The position numbers and the translations under genes were made by a program. A stretch of 64,000 nt of DNA from Saccharothrix syringae (GTDB taxonomy: Bacteria; Actinomycetota; Actinomycetes; Mycobacteriales; Pseudonocardiaceae). The notes under the pieces were generated by a model that saw nothing but the letters and a program-made list of their open reading frames with translations, had not been told where the DNA came from and made no database searches. Below, in pieces: positions 34,505-42,437 of the stretch; the stretch's first letter is position 1, and each line of letters starts with the position of its first letter. The stretch is taken from contig NZ_CP034550.1 of NCBI RefSeq assembly GCF_009498035.1, forward strand, positions 7,688,001 to 7,752,000, written 5' to 3'.

Positions 34505-37123
34505 GTGCCGGCGATTCCATCGCGTGACGAGGCCCGGATCATCCGTGAAGCGCGAGAAGTGCACCGCAGCGGGGTGGTCGCCACCTGCTCGGGCCGGCAT
34601 CGCGAGGCGCTGCGGCTCCTGCGGCGCGCCCGCGCCCTCGTGGACTCGGTCGACCCCGTCGACCCGGACGTGCGGGGCGAGTGGCTGGTGGTCCGCATCC
34701 GGGTGTCCTCGACGCTGGCGGCGGTGACCGCCGAGGCCGCCGGCCCCGCCGCGGGGCTGGCCAGGCTGGTCGAGGTCCGGGAGATGATCGACGACGTGGT
34801 CGACCCGCTGCTGCGGGCCGAGCTGTGGGGCAGCGTGGAGCACAACCGCGGCCTGCTGCTGCTCAGCGCCGGGTTGCTCGACGAGGGCATCGGGGCGCTG
34901 GACTCCGCGCTGCGGCACGAGCAGGCCCGGCTCGCCGCGGGCGAACCCGCGGCGCGACTGGTCGAGCCGATCGTCAAGACGCTGTCGACCAGGAGCAACG
35001 CCCACGGCAAGCTCGGGCTGGTCGCCGAGGCGCGGCAGGACCTCGACCGGGCCGTCGCGCTGGCCACCGAGCACGGCCTGACCACCGGCGCCGCCGACGC
35101 CAGGCACCAGCTCGGCCTGCTGGAGCTGCGCGTGGGCGACGTCCCGGCGGCCCTGCGGCGCTTCGAGGAGTGCGAGCGCGCGTACCGCGCCCTGGGCCTG
35201 GACGTACCGCTCGTGGTCGGCCTGAGCCGGGCGCAGGCGCTGCTGACCGCGGGCCTGGCCGACGAGGCGGGCAACCAGCTCGACGCCGTGCTGCCGGTGA
35301 TGCGCGCCGAGCACAGCACCACCCGGGAGCTGGCGACCGCCGAGCTGCACCGGGCCGTGGCCGCGTTCATGACCGACGACCTCGACCTGGCCCGGCGGAT
35401 GGCGTCCTCGGCGCGGCGGCGGATGCGCCGGTGGGGCTGCGCCACGTGCGTCGCGGACGCCACGCTCGTCGGCCTGCGCGTCGACACCGCGGTGGCGCTG
35501 CGCTCCGGCCGGGTCCCCCGGTCGCTGCCCCGGCGCGTGCTCGACTTCGCCGAGGAGCTGCCCGCGCCCCGGCTGGCCCAGCAGGCGGCGGTGGCCCGGA
35601 TGCTGGCGGCCCGGCTGGAGGTCCGCCGCGGGAACACCGACGCGGCCGCGGCGATCCTCGGCGCGGTGCCCCGGCCCGGCCGGCTCACCCCGATCGACCA
35701 GCGGATGCTGCGCCGCCTGTGCCGGGCCGAGCTGGCCGTGGCGCGCGGCCGGACCGCGGCCGCGCTCGCCGAGATCGGGGCCGGCCTGACCGACCTCGAA
35801 CGCGTGCGCGACCGGATGGGCGGCCTGGAGCTGCTGTCGGGCACCGCGCTGCACGGCCGGGAGCTGGCCGAGCTGGCCGTGCACCTGGTGCTCGACGGCG
35901 GCAGCGCGCGCCGGCTGTTCTCCTGGCTGGAGCGCACCAGGGCGCAGACCTACCGCTACGAGCCGCTGGTCGGGGTGGACAACCCGGAGCTGGCCGAGCG
36001 GATCGCGGAGGTGCGCAGCCTCACCCAGTCGATCCACCAGGCCGAGCACGAGGGCCACCCGACCGCCGCGCTGCGCGCCCGCCACGCCGAACGCCTCCGC
36101 GAGGCCAACCGGCTGGGCTGGCACAGCGGCCGCTGGGGCAGGCCGCGCCCGGTCGCCGCGCCGGCCGAGGTGATGGCGCGGCTGGGCGAGCGCGCCCTGG
36201 TCAGCTACGCCTCGTCCGAGGACCGCCTGGTCGCGGTCGTCGTGGTGGGTTCGGCGGTCCGGCTGGCCCGGCTCGGGTCGGCCGAGCGGGCCGCGGAGAG
36301 CGCCCGCACGCTCAACGCCGACCTCAACGCCCTGGCCCCCGACCACCTGCCCGAGCCGCTGGTGCAGGTGATGGCGGCCTCCGCCCGCAAGCAGGCGGAC
36401 CGGTTGGACGCGCAGCTCGTCCAGCCGCTGGCCGAGCTGGTCGGCGACCGGGAGCTGGTGATCGTGCCGACCGGCGCGCTGTACGCCGTGCCGTGGGGCG
36501 TGCTGCCCACCCTCCAGGCGCGGCCCGCGGTCGTGGCGCCGTCGGCCACGGCGTGGCTGGCCGCCGAACGCGCCGAGTACCGGCCCGGGCGGACCGTGCT
36601 GGTCCGCGGCCCCGGCCTGCCCGCGGCCGTCGGCGAGATCGACAAGCTGGGCGCGCACTACAGCACCGCCAGGCTCATGTCCGGCAAGGGCGCCGCGGTG
36701 TCGACCGTGCTGCGCGAGCTGGACGGCGCCGAGATCGCGCACCTGGCCGCGCACGGCATCCACGAGCCGGAGAACGCGCTGTTCTCCCGGCTCGAACTCA
36801 GCGACGGGCCGCTGTACGCGCACGAGGTGGCCGGGCTGGACCGCCCGTCGCGGCAGGTCGTGCTGGCCGCCTGCGAGCTGGCCCTCAACCGCATCCGCCC
36901 CGGTGACGAGCCCCTGGGGTTCGCCAGCGCGCTGCTGGCCGGCGGGTCGCAGACGGTGATCGCGCCGTTGAGCCGGGTGGGCGACCAGGCGTGCGCGGCC
37001 GCGATGGACGACTACCACCGCAGCCTGGCGTCGGGGGCGCGGCCGGCGGAGGCGCTGGCCGACGCGATCGCCGTCGACCCCCTGCGGCGGCCGTTCGTCT
37101 GCCTGGGCAGCGGGCAGGGGTGA
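34505..37123 (+). CDS. TPR-CHAT caspase-like protease
   Basis: Protein of 872 residues. About residues 20-560 are helical tetratricopeptide-like repeats (for example RHQLGLLELRVGDVPAALRR). The C-terminal CHAT domain (about 590-872) carries the expected catalytic dyad: His750 in AHLAAHGIHE and Cys790 in VVLAACELAL. The domain also has ELVIVPTGALYAVPWGVLP and ALLAGGSQTVIAPL, as in active CHAT peptidases. Family members cut partner proteins in regulation, cell death and CRISPR-linked immunity. The start is GTG 34505, 102 bp after the Cys/His peptide gene; a TGTGAT box 6 nt before it may give a leaderless mRNA. Its target is unknown. Confidence 0.88.
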   Translation: MPAIPSRDEARIIREAREVHRSGVVATCSGRHREALRLLRRARALVDSVDPVDPDVRGEWLVVRIRVSSTLAAVTAEAAGPAAGLARLVEVREMIDDVVDPLLRAELWGSVEHNRGLLLLSAGLLDEGIGALDSALRHEQARLAAGEPAARLVEPIVKTLSTRSNAHGKLGLVAEARQDLDRAVALATEHGLTTGAADARHQLGLLELRVGDVPAALRRFEECERAYRALGLDVPLVVGLSRAQALLTAGLADEAGNQLDAVLPVMRAEHSTTRELATAELHRAVAAFMTDDLDLARRMASSARRRMRRWGCATCVADATLVGLRVDTAVALRSGRVPRSLPRRVLDFAEELPAPRLAQQAAVARMLAARLEVRRGNTDAAAAILGAVPRPGRLTPIDQRMLRRLCRAELAVARGRTAAALAEIGAGLTDLERVRDRMGGLELLSGTALHGRELAELAVHLVLDGGSARRLFSWLERTRAQTYRYEPLVGVDNPELAERIAEVRSLTQSIHQAEHEGHPTAALRARHAERLREANRLGWHSGRWGRPRPVAAPAEVMARLGERALVSYASSEDRLVAVVVVGSAVRLARLGSAERAAESARTLNADLNALAPDHLPEPLVQVMAASARKQADRLDAQLVQPLAELVGDRELVIVPTGALYAVPWGVLPTLQARPAVVAPSATAWLAAERAEYRPGRTVLVRGPGLPAAVGEIDKLGAHYSTARLMSGKGAAVSTVLRELDGAEIAHLAAHGIHEPENALFSRLELSDGPLYAHEVAGLDRPSRQVVLAACELALNRIRPGDEPLGFASALLAGGSQTVIAPLSRVGDQACAAAMDDYHRSLASGARPAEALADAIAVDPLRRPFVCLGSGQG

Positions 37124-37165
37124 GAGCGGTCCACTGAGGACTGTTCGGGTCGGGGCGGTCGGGTG

Positions 37166-37195
37166 TTGCGAACCCCGGCGGTGGTGCGCTACCAT
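37166..37195 (+). promoter_or_regulatory. Promoter and long C-rich leader of the Rho paralogue
   Basis: TTGCGA (37166-37171), 18 bp, TACCAT (37190-37195). The start codon at 37336 implies a leader of about 135 nt. The leader is C-rich and G-poor in places (37260-37310), like a Rho loading site, which would allow the protein to shorten its own mRNA. Confidence 0.55.
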
Positions 37196-37335
37196 GGCGG
37201 TGTCTCCGGCGGATGTTGGCCACGCCTCCCGCGGGGACTTCCCCCAGGTGCGGATCGCGACCGCCGCGTTCACCGCCTTCACCCCGGCCCGCGCGTTCAG
37301 CGGGCCGTCCCGTCCGGGAAGGACGCAACCCCGCC

Positions 37336-38469
37336 ATGACCGCAACACTGACCAGAGCAGAAGAACCGACCACCGTCCACACCGAAGTCAGCGGCATCCT
37401 GGACGTCGTCGGCACGACCGCCCACCTCCGCACGACCGGCTACCTGCCCGCCCCGGGCGACCCGGTCGTCCCCCGCGCCCTCGTCGACCGGCTCGGCCTG
37501 CGCCGCGGCGACCTGGTGTCCGGCACCGCCCACACCACCGCCGGCCGCCGCGGGCAAGCGCGCACCGCGCAGGTCTCGCGGGTCGACCGGGTCAACGGCC
37601 GCGACCCCGCTTCGCCCCGACCCGCGTTCACCGACCTGGTGCCGCTGCACCCCGCCGAGCGCCTGCGGCTGGAGACCACGCCCGAGGACCTGACCACGCG
37701 GGTGATCGACCTGCTGATGCCCGTCGGCAAGGGGCAGCGCGCCCTGGTGGTGGCCCCGCCCAAGGCGGGCAAGACCTCGGTGCTGAGGTCCATCGCCCGC
37801 GGCATCCGCGCCAACCACCCCGAGTGCCACCTGATGCTCGTGCTCGTCGGCGAGCGCCCCGAGGAGGTGACCGACCTGCGCCGGGCCGTGCCGGGCGAGG
37901 TGGTCGCCTCGACGTTCGACCGCTCCCCCGCCGACCACGTCGCGGTCGCCGAACTGGCCGTCGAGCGCGCCAAGCGACTCGTCGAGCAGGGCCGGGACGT
38001 GGTGGTGCTGCTGGACTCGCTGACCAGGCTGGGCCGCGCCTACAACCTGGCCGCGCCGCCGTCCGGGCGCGTGCTGTCGGGCGGCGTGGACTCCGGCGCG
38101 CTGCTGCCGCCCAAGCGCTTCCTGGGCGCGGCGCGCAACGTCGAGGGCGGCGGTTCGCTGACCATCTTCGCCACCGCGCTGGTGGAGACCGGTTCGGCCG
38201 GCGACACGCTGATCTTCGAGGAGTACAAGGCGACCGGCAACGCCGAGCTGAAGCTGGACCGCAGGCTCGCCTCGCGGCGGGTGTTCCCCGCGGTGGACGT
38301 CGCGCAGTCCGGCACGCGCCGCGACGAGCTGCTGATGACGCCGGAGGAGCTGGCCGTCACGAACCGGCTGCGCCGGGCCCTGGACGGTCGCGAGGTCGAC
38401 GTGCTGCTCGACGGCCTGCGCAAGACCCGCACGAACGCCGAGTTCCTGGTCCAACTCGCCCGCGGGTGA
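37336..38469 (+). CDS. Short Rho-type transcription termination factor (probable paralogue)
   Basis: RecA-like hexameric helicase of 377 residues. It keeps the Rho RNA-binding entry (TGYLPAPGDPVVPRALVDRL), Walker A VVAPPKAGKTSVLR, the segment LVGERPEEVTDLRRAV, Walker B VVLLDSLTRLGRAYN, the Q-loop region GGVDSGALLPPKRFLGAARN and FEEYKATGNAELKLDR. Housekeeping actinobacterial Rho is usually 600 residues or more with a long N-terminal insertion that is absent here, so this is probably a second copy. Positions near the bicyclomycin pocket differ from E. coli (DERPEEVTEM becomes GERPEEVTDL). It may be a regulatory or resistant form. Confidence 0.88.
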   Translation: MTATLTRAEEPTTVHTEVSGILDVVGTTAHLRTTGYLPAPGDPVVPRALVDRLGLRRGDLVSGTAHTTAGRRGQARTAQVSRVDRVNGRDPASPRPAFTDLVPLHPAERLRLETTPEDLTTRVIDLLMPVGKGQRALVVAPPKAGKTSVLRSIARGIRANHPECHLMLVLVGERPEEVTDLRRAVPGEVVASTFDRSPADHVAVAELAVERAKRLVEQGRDVVVLLDSLTRLGRAYNLAAPPSGRVLSGGVDSGALLPPKRFLGAARNVEGGGSLTIFATALVETGSAGDTLIFEEYKATGNAELKLDRRLASRRVFPAVDVAQSGTRRDELLMTPEELAVTNRLRRALDGREVDVLLDGLRKTRTNAEFLVQLARG

Positions 38470-38480
38470 TGCCACGCCAG

Positions 38481-38580
38481 GGGGATTCCCGGCCGCCGCA
38501 CCCACGAGCGCCCCCGCACCACCGGGACTCCCGGCCACCGCACCCACGAGCGCCCCCGCACCACCGGGACTCCGGCCGCC
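38481..38580. repeat. 42-43 bp tandem repeat, about 2.3 copies
   Basis: Units begin GGGRYTCCCGGCCRCCGC at 38481 and 38524, with a partial third at 38566. They lie in the spacer after the Rho gene. The reading frames across them do not look coding. Confidence 0.8.
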
Positions 38581-38642
38581 TCGCGCCCTCGGGGCCCGCG
38601 CCCGGATTCCCGCCGCGTCTCCCTCCCCCACCGGTAATCCGC

Positions 38643-38671
38643 TCGTCACCCCCGGCCCCCGTCCCTAGACT
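38643..38671 (+). promoter_or_regulatory. Promoter with leaderless spacing
   Basis: TCGTCA (38643-38648), 17 bp, TAGACT (38666-38671); an ATG follows 8 nt later. This drives the six-codon ORF and the overlapping NTF2-like gene. Confidence 0.55.
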
Positions 38672-38679
38672 CGGGGCCC

Positions 38680-38700
38680 ATGGAGAACACCGCACCGTGA
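38680..38700 (+). CDS. Leaderless six-codon ORF overlapping the NTF2-like gene
   Basis: Reads ATG to TGA as MENTAP. Its TGA overlaps the GTG of the next gene (GTGA), so ribosomes that load at the mRNA 5' end would finish here and could restart on the main gene. The alternative is that initiation occurs directly at the GTG, but no Shine-Dalgarno sequence is visible. Confidence 0.45.
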   Translation: MENTAP

Positions 38701-39161
38701 CGTCGGCACCCACGCTCCGCGCGCTCAACCACGACGTGTGGCACGCCTTCCGGAGCGCCTACGCCGCCCTCGACGCGCCGGCCTTCCTCGCCCTGCACGG
38801 CGAGGACCTGATCCGGGCCGGCGGACCGGCCGGCGAGGTCCAGGGCCACGCCGAGTACAGCGCCGTGACGACCTCGTTCTTCGAGCGGGTGTCCGGCAAC
38901 GGCGACGCGATCGCCATCGAGTTCCGCTTCACCGAACGCCTCGCGTCCGACACCGCCGCGAGCGAACGCGGCCTGTTCCGCCTCACCCTCACCAAGTCCG
39001 GCGAGACCAGGGACGTCTACGGCCGGTTCCACGTGTTCAGCCGCAGGACCGACCGGTGGCGGATCGTGGTCGACTACGACTCCGACGAGGGCGGCACCGC
39101 GACGGCGGAGGCGTTCGACGCCGCCACGCCCGTGGACGACGTGGACGCCTTCGTCCGCTAG
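38697..39161 (+). CDS. NTF2/SnoaL-like protein
   Basis: Small alpha+beta cone-fold protein of 154 residues with no signal peptide. Typical features are the N-terminal helix WHAFRSAYAALDAPAFLALH, the segment GHAEYSAVTTSFFERV and the strand pair YGRFHVFSRRTDRWRIVVDYD. The family includes polyketide cyclases, isomerases and many stress-linked proteins of unknown role. The GTG start overlaps the stop of a six-codon leaderless ORF. No partner gene lies next to it. Confidence 0.75.
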   Translation: MTSAPTLRALNHDVWHAFRSAYAALDAPAFLALHGEDLIRAGGPAGEVQGHAEYSAVTTSFFERVSGNGDAIAIEFRFTERLASDTAASERGLFRLTLTKSGETRDVYGRFHVFSRRTDRWRIVVDYDSDEGGTATAEAFDAATPVDDVDAFVR

Positions 39162-39183
39162 GTCTTTCGTCCAATCCGGACAC

Positions 39184-39230
39184 TTCGGGCCTTCGGGCCT
39201 TCGGGCCTTCGGGCCTTCGGGCCTTCGGGC
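39184..39230. repeat. Tandem TTCGGGCC octamer (six copies) able to form UUCG-loop hairpins
   Basis: Five full and one nearly full copy of TTCGGGCC follow one another. Any two neighbouring copies give GGCC-TTCG-GGCC, a 4-bp stem closed by the very stable cUUCGg tetraloop. It begins 23 bp after the NTF2-like gene, so it may act as a terminator or RNA end stabiliser. Confidence 0.8.
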
Positions 39231-39280
39231 AGGACCGCGCACGCCTGCGGGCACCCCTCCGACCGGTGGCCGATCGGCGG

Positions 39281-39334
39281 TTGACGGGGCCGCCGGTCAG
39301 TGGTGCAGTACACCCAGACCGGAAAGCGCTTTCC
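39281..39334 (+). promoter_or_regulatory. Promoter plus LacI-type operator of the lyase gene
   Basis: TTGACG (39281-39286), 17 bp, TGCAGT (39304-39309) forms a promoter. The perfect 14-bp palindrome GGAAAGCGCTTTCC (39321-39334) lies just downstream of the expected transcription start. A CG-centred palindrome of this form is typical of LacI-family sugar repressors, which would block elongation here. No LacI gene is present in the window. Confidence 0.7.
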
Positions 39335-39361
39335 ACTCACAGTCCCGATGAGGAGGAGCGG

Positions 39362-42088
39362 ATGGCTGCCGTGAACCGACGAACCTTCCTGGGCGGCGTC
39401 GCCGTGGCCGCGTACGCCGCGCCACCCGCAACAGCAGCACCGGAAGCACCGGAAGCACCGGAAGCACCAAACCTCCCGAACCCCCCGCGCGAGGTCACCC
39501 TGCACTGGCTGGAGGGCGGCACCCCCGCCACCCACGCGGGCACCACCTGGGGCGTGCCCTGGCCGCGCGGCACCTTCACCCCCGACCAGCGGTTCACCCT
39601 CACCACGACCACCGGCACCCCGGTCCCGCTCCAGACCTGGCCCACCGGCTACTGGCCCGACGGCTCCCTGAAGTGGACCGCGCACGCCATCAGCGGCCCG
39701 ACCGCCGACCGGGAGTACCGGCTGGCCCCGGGCACCCCGCCGGCCCCCGAGCACCCCGTCACCGTCGAGGAGCGGGGCGGTCGGGTCACCGTCCGCACCG
39801 GCGTGGTCGAGGTGACCCTGCGCACGCGCGGCGCCGACCTGGTCGACCGGATCGTCCGCGGCGGCCGGGCCGTGGTCCGGCGCGGCCGCCTGGTCTGCCT
39901 GCGCCAGGACGGCGACGGCGACGCCGAGACCACCCGGCGGCAGCGGTTCGTCAGCGCGGTGCGCGACGTGGTCGTCGAGCAGCGCGGTCCGGTGCGGGCG
40001 GTGGTGCGGGTCGACGGGGTGCACCGGGACGACGGCGGGCGGCGCGAGTGGCTGCCGTTCTCCGTCCGGTTCTACTTCTTCGCCGGCAGCGACGCCGTCC
40101 GGATGACCCACACCTTCGTCTGGGACGGCACCGAGGACGACTTCCTGCGCGGGCTGGGCATCCGGTTCGAGGTGCCGATGACCGACCCCCTGCACGACCG
40201 GCACGTCCGGTTCGGCGGCGAGGACGGCGGGCTGCTGCGCGAGGCGGTGCGCGGCGTCACCGGCCTGCGCCGCGACCCCGGTGCCGAGGTCCGCCGGGCC
40301 CAGGTGGCGGGCGAGCGGCTGCCCGACCCGTCGACCTGGGACGCGCGGGTCAGCAGCCGGCTGGAGCTCATCCCCGCCTGGGGCGACTACAGCCTCGGCC
40401 AGCTCAGCGCCGACGGCTTCACCGTCCGCAAGCGCACCAAGCCAGGCCACGCGTGGGTGACCGCGGACGGCGGGCGGCGGGCGCCCGGGTTCGGCTACGT
40501 CGGCGGGCCGAGCGGCGGCCTGGCCTTCGGGCTGCGGAACTTCTGGCAGCTGCACCCCACGCAGCTCGACGTGCGGGGCGCGGCAGGCGACCGCGCCGAG
40601 GTGACCGTCTGGCTGTGGTCGCCCGACGCCCGCCCGATGGACCCGCGCTTCTACCACGACGGCCTGGGCATGGACACCCACCCGGAGCAGTTGGAGGGCC
40701 TCCAGATCACCTACGAGGACTACGAGCCCGGGTTCGGCACCGCCCACGGCGTCGCGCGCACCAGCGAGCTGACCCTGTGGGCGCTCGGGTCGACGCCGGC
40801 CAACGACCGGTTGGCCGCGATGGCCGAGGCCGTGCGGTTGCCGCCGCTGCTGGTCGCACCGCCGCGACACCTGCGGGACGCGGGCGTGTTCGGCGACTGG
40901 TCGCCGGTCGACCGCTCGACGCCCGCCCGGGCCGCGATCGAGGACCGGCTGGACTTCCTGTTCGAGTTCCACCGCGACCAGGTGGAGCAGCGGCGCTGGT
41001 ACGGGTTCTGGGATTACGGCGATGTGATGCACAGCTACGACGCCGACCGGCACCAGTGGCGCTACGACGTGGGCGGCTACGCGTGGGACAACTCGGAGCT
41101 GTCCACCGACCTCTGGCTCTGGTACGCCTACCTGCGCAGCGGCCGGGCCGACGTGTTCCGGATGGCCGAGGCGATGACCCGGCACACGGGCGAGGTCGAC
41201 GTCTACCACGCGGGGCCGTGGCGGGACCTGGGCAGCAGGCACAACGTGCTGCACTGGGGGTGCAGCGCCAAGCAGCTGCGCATCAGCACCGCGGCGAACC
41301 GGCGGTTCCACTACTTCCTCACCGCCGACGAGCGGGTCGGCGACCTGATGCGGGACCTGGTGGACGCCGACCGGACGTTCCTCGCCCTGGACCCGCTGCG
41401 CAAGGTCCGCACCGAGCCCTACGAGCCCGATCCGCGCGCACTGGCCGTCGGCCTGGGCACCGACTGGGGCGCGCTGGCCGCGGCGTGGTTCACCGAGTGG
41501 GAGCGCGGCGGCGACCCGGTCGCGCGGCAGAAGCTGCTGGGCACGGTGGAGGACATCGCGCGGCTGCGGAACGGGTTCGTCACCGGCGAGGCGCTGTACG
41601 ACCTGGGGACGGGTCGGTTCGCCACCGACCGGGTGCAGGTGAGCGTGTCGCACCTGTCCGCGGTGTTCGGCCTGGCCGAGATCTGCGCCGAGCTGGTGGA
41701 CGCGCTGGACGTGCCCGGGTTCGAGCGGGCGTGGGTGCAGTACTGCCGCCTCTACGGCGCCACGCGGGAGGAGCAGCAGGCCGAGGTCGGCGGCTCGTGG
41801 GACCTCGGGTTCCGCCAGATGCACTCCCGGCTGACCGCGTACGCGGCGGCCCGCACCGGGGACGCGGCGCTGGCGCGGCGGGCGTGGGACGAGTTCTTCG
41901 CGGGCCAGGACGGGTACGGGCCGGGGCTGCCGTGGCGGTCGACGCGCGTGGGCGGGGCGGACGCGCTGCGGCCGGTGGACGAGGCGGTGTTCGTGTCGAC
42001 CAACGCGTCGGCGCAGTACGGGCTGGCCGCGATCCAGAACCTGGCGCTGATCGGGGACGCGCTGCCGCCGGACCGGGTGGACCGGTGA
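39362..42088 (+). CDS. Exo-rhamnogalacturonan lyase-like protein (PL26/YetA type), Tat-exported
   Basis: Protein of 908 residues. The N-terminus VNRRTFLGGVAVAAYA has a twin-arginine pair before a hydrophobic stretch, so export by Tat is likely. The body matches the architecture of YetA/PcRGLX-type enzymes: an N-terminal beta domain (TWGVPWPRGTFTPDQRF, TGYWPDGSLKWT), then an (alpha/alpha) barrel region with WYGFWDYGDVMHSYD, YAWDNSELSTDLWLWY and HNVLHWGCSAKQLRI. PL26 enzymes remove disaccharides from the end of pectic rhamnogalacturonan I. Ribosome site GAGGAGGAG. Only this gene is under the palindromic operator. Confidence 0.8.
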   Translation: MAAVNRRTFLGGVAVAAYAAPPATAAPEAPEAPEAPNLPNPPREVTLHWLEGGTPATHAGTTWGVPWPRGTFTPDQRFTLTTTTGTPVPLQTWPTGYWPDGSLKWTAHAISGPTADREYRLAPGTPPAPEHPVTVEERGGRVTVRTGVVEVTLRTRGADLVDRIVRGGRAVVRRGRLVCLRQDGDGDAETTRRQRFVSAVRDVVVEQRGPVRAVVRVDGVHRDDGGRREWLPFSVRFYFFAGSDAVRMTHTFVWDGTEDDFLRGLGIRFEVPMTDPLHDRHVRFGGEDGGLLREAVRGVTGLRRDPGAEVRRAQVAGERLPDPSTWDARVSSRLELIPAWGDYSLGQLSADGFTVRKRTKPGHAWVTADGGRRAPGFGYVGGPSGGLAFGLRNFWQLHPTQLDVRGAAGDRAEVTVWLWSPDARPMDPRFYHDGLGMDTHPEQLEGLQITYEDYEPGFGTAHGVARTSELTLWALGSTPANDRLAAMAEAVRLPPLLVAPPRHLRDAGVFGDWSPVDRSTPARAAIEDRLDFLFEFHRDQVEQRRWYGFWDYGDVMHSYDADRHQWRYDVGGYAWDNSELSTDLWLWYAYLRSGRADVFRMAEAMTRHTGEVDVYHAGPWRDLGSRHNVLHWGCSAKQLRISTAANRRFHYFLTADERVGDLMRDLVDADRTFLALDPLRKVRTEPYEPDPRALAVGLGTDWGALAAAWFTEWERGGDPVARQKLLGTVEDIARLRNGFVTGEALYDLGTGRFATDRVQVSVSHLSAVFGLAEICAELVDALDVPGFERAWVQYCRLYGATREEQQAEVGGSWDLGFRQMHSRLTAYAAARTGDAALARRAWDEFFAGQDGYGPGLPWRSTRVGGADALRPVDEAVFVSTNASAQYGLAAIQNLALIGDALPPDRVDR

Positions 42089-42142
42089 GGTCCCGGTCGA
42101 CGCGTGCCCTCGGGGATCGGGCGGGCGTCGACCGGGGTCGGG

Positions 42143-42196
42143 GCAGTCGGACTCGCGGCAGCCGGACTCGCGGCAGCCGGACTCGCGGCAGCCGGG
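42143..42196. repeat. 15-bp tandem repeat, 3.6 copies
   Basis: Units GCAGYCGGACTCGCG start at 42143, 42158 and 42173, with a partial copy at 42188. They lie downstream of the lyase gene in a 349-bp spacer (42089-42437) with no credible gene. Confidence 0.8.
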
Positions 42197-42240
42197 CGGG
42201 GGTGGAGCTCCGGCGCGCCGGCGGCGACGGTGGGCGTGCG

Positions 42241-42345
42241 CGCGGGTCCTCCCGGCCCGACCCGGTTCCGCGATCCCGGGTCCACCGCGCGGGTCCTCCC
42301 GGCTCGCCCCGGTCCCGCGATCCCGGGTCCACCGCGCGGGACCGG
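42241..42345. repeat. 47-bp tandem repeat, about 2.3 copies
   Basis: Units starting CGCGGGTCCTCCCGGC at 42241 and 42288, with a partial copy near 42335. Each holds the palindrome ATCCCGGGT-like core. This is the same spacer as the 15-bp repeat. Confidence 0.75.
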
Positions 42346-42385
42346 GTGCCGGGCGTTCCCCATACCAGGTGGGGCGGACTCCGCC

Positions 42386-42430
42386 GGTCGAGTGGTTTGG
42401 GTCGGAACGACCACTCGAACGAGTTAGGTT
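42386..42430 (+). promoter_or_regulatory. Promoter with overlapping inverted repeat
   Basis: The -10 box TAGGTT (42425-42430) lies 7 nt before the GTG of the secreted-protein gene, a leaderless arrangement. Just upstream is an imperfect inverted repeat, GGTCGAGTGGT and ACCACTCGAAC (42386-42396 and 42410-42420, 10 of 11 matching), covering the -35 region and likely to bind a regulator. Confidence 0.55.
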
Positions 42431-42437
42431 TCCGAGT

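Noticed and set aside
37166..37335. Riboswitch in the Rho leader
   Set aside because: The leader is long, but I could not match it to any known aptamer consensus; C-rich, G-poor stretches fit Rho-dependent control better.
34079..37348. 1089-codon minus-strand reading opposite the CHAT gene
   Set aside because: No motifs, biased composition, and it is fully antisense to the TPR-CHAT gene with its intact His/Cys dyad.
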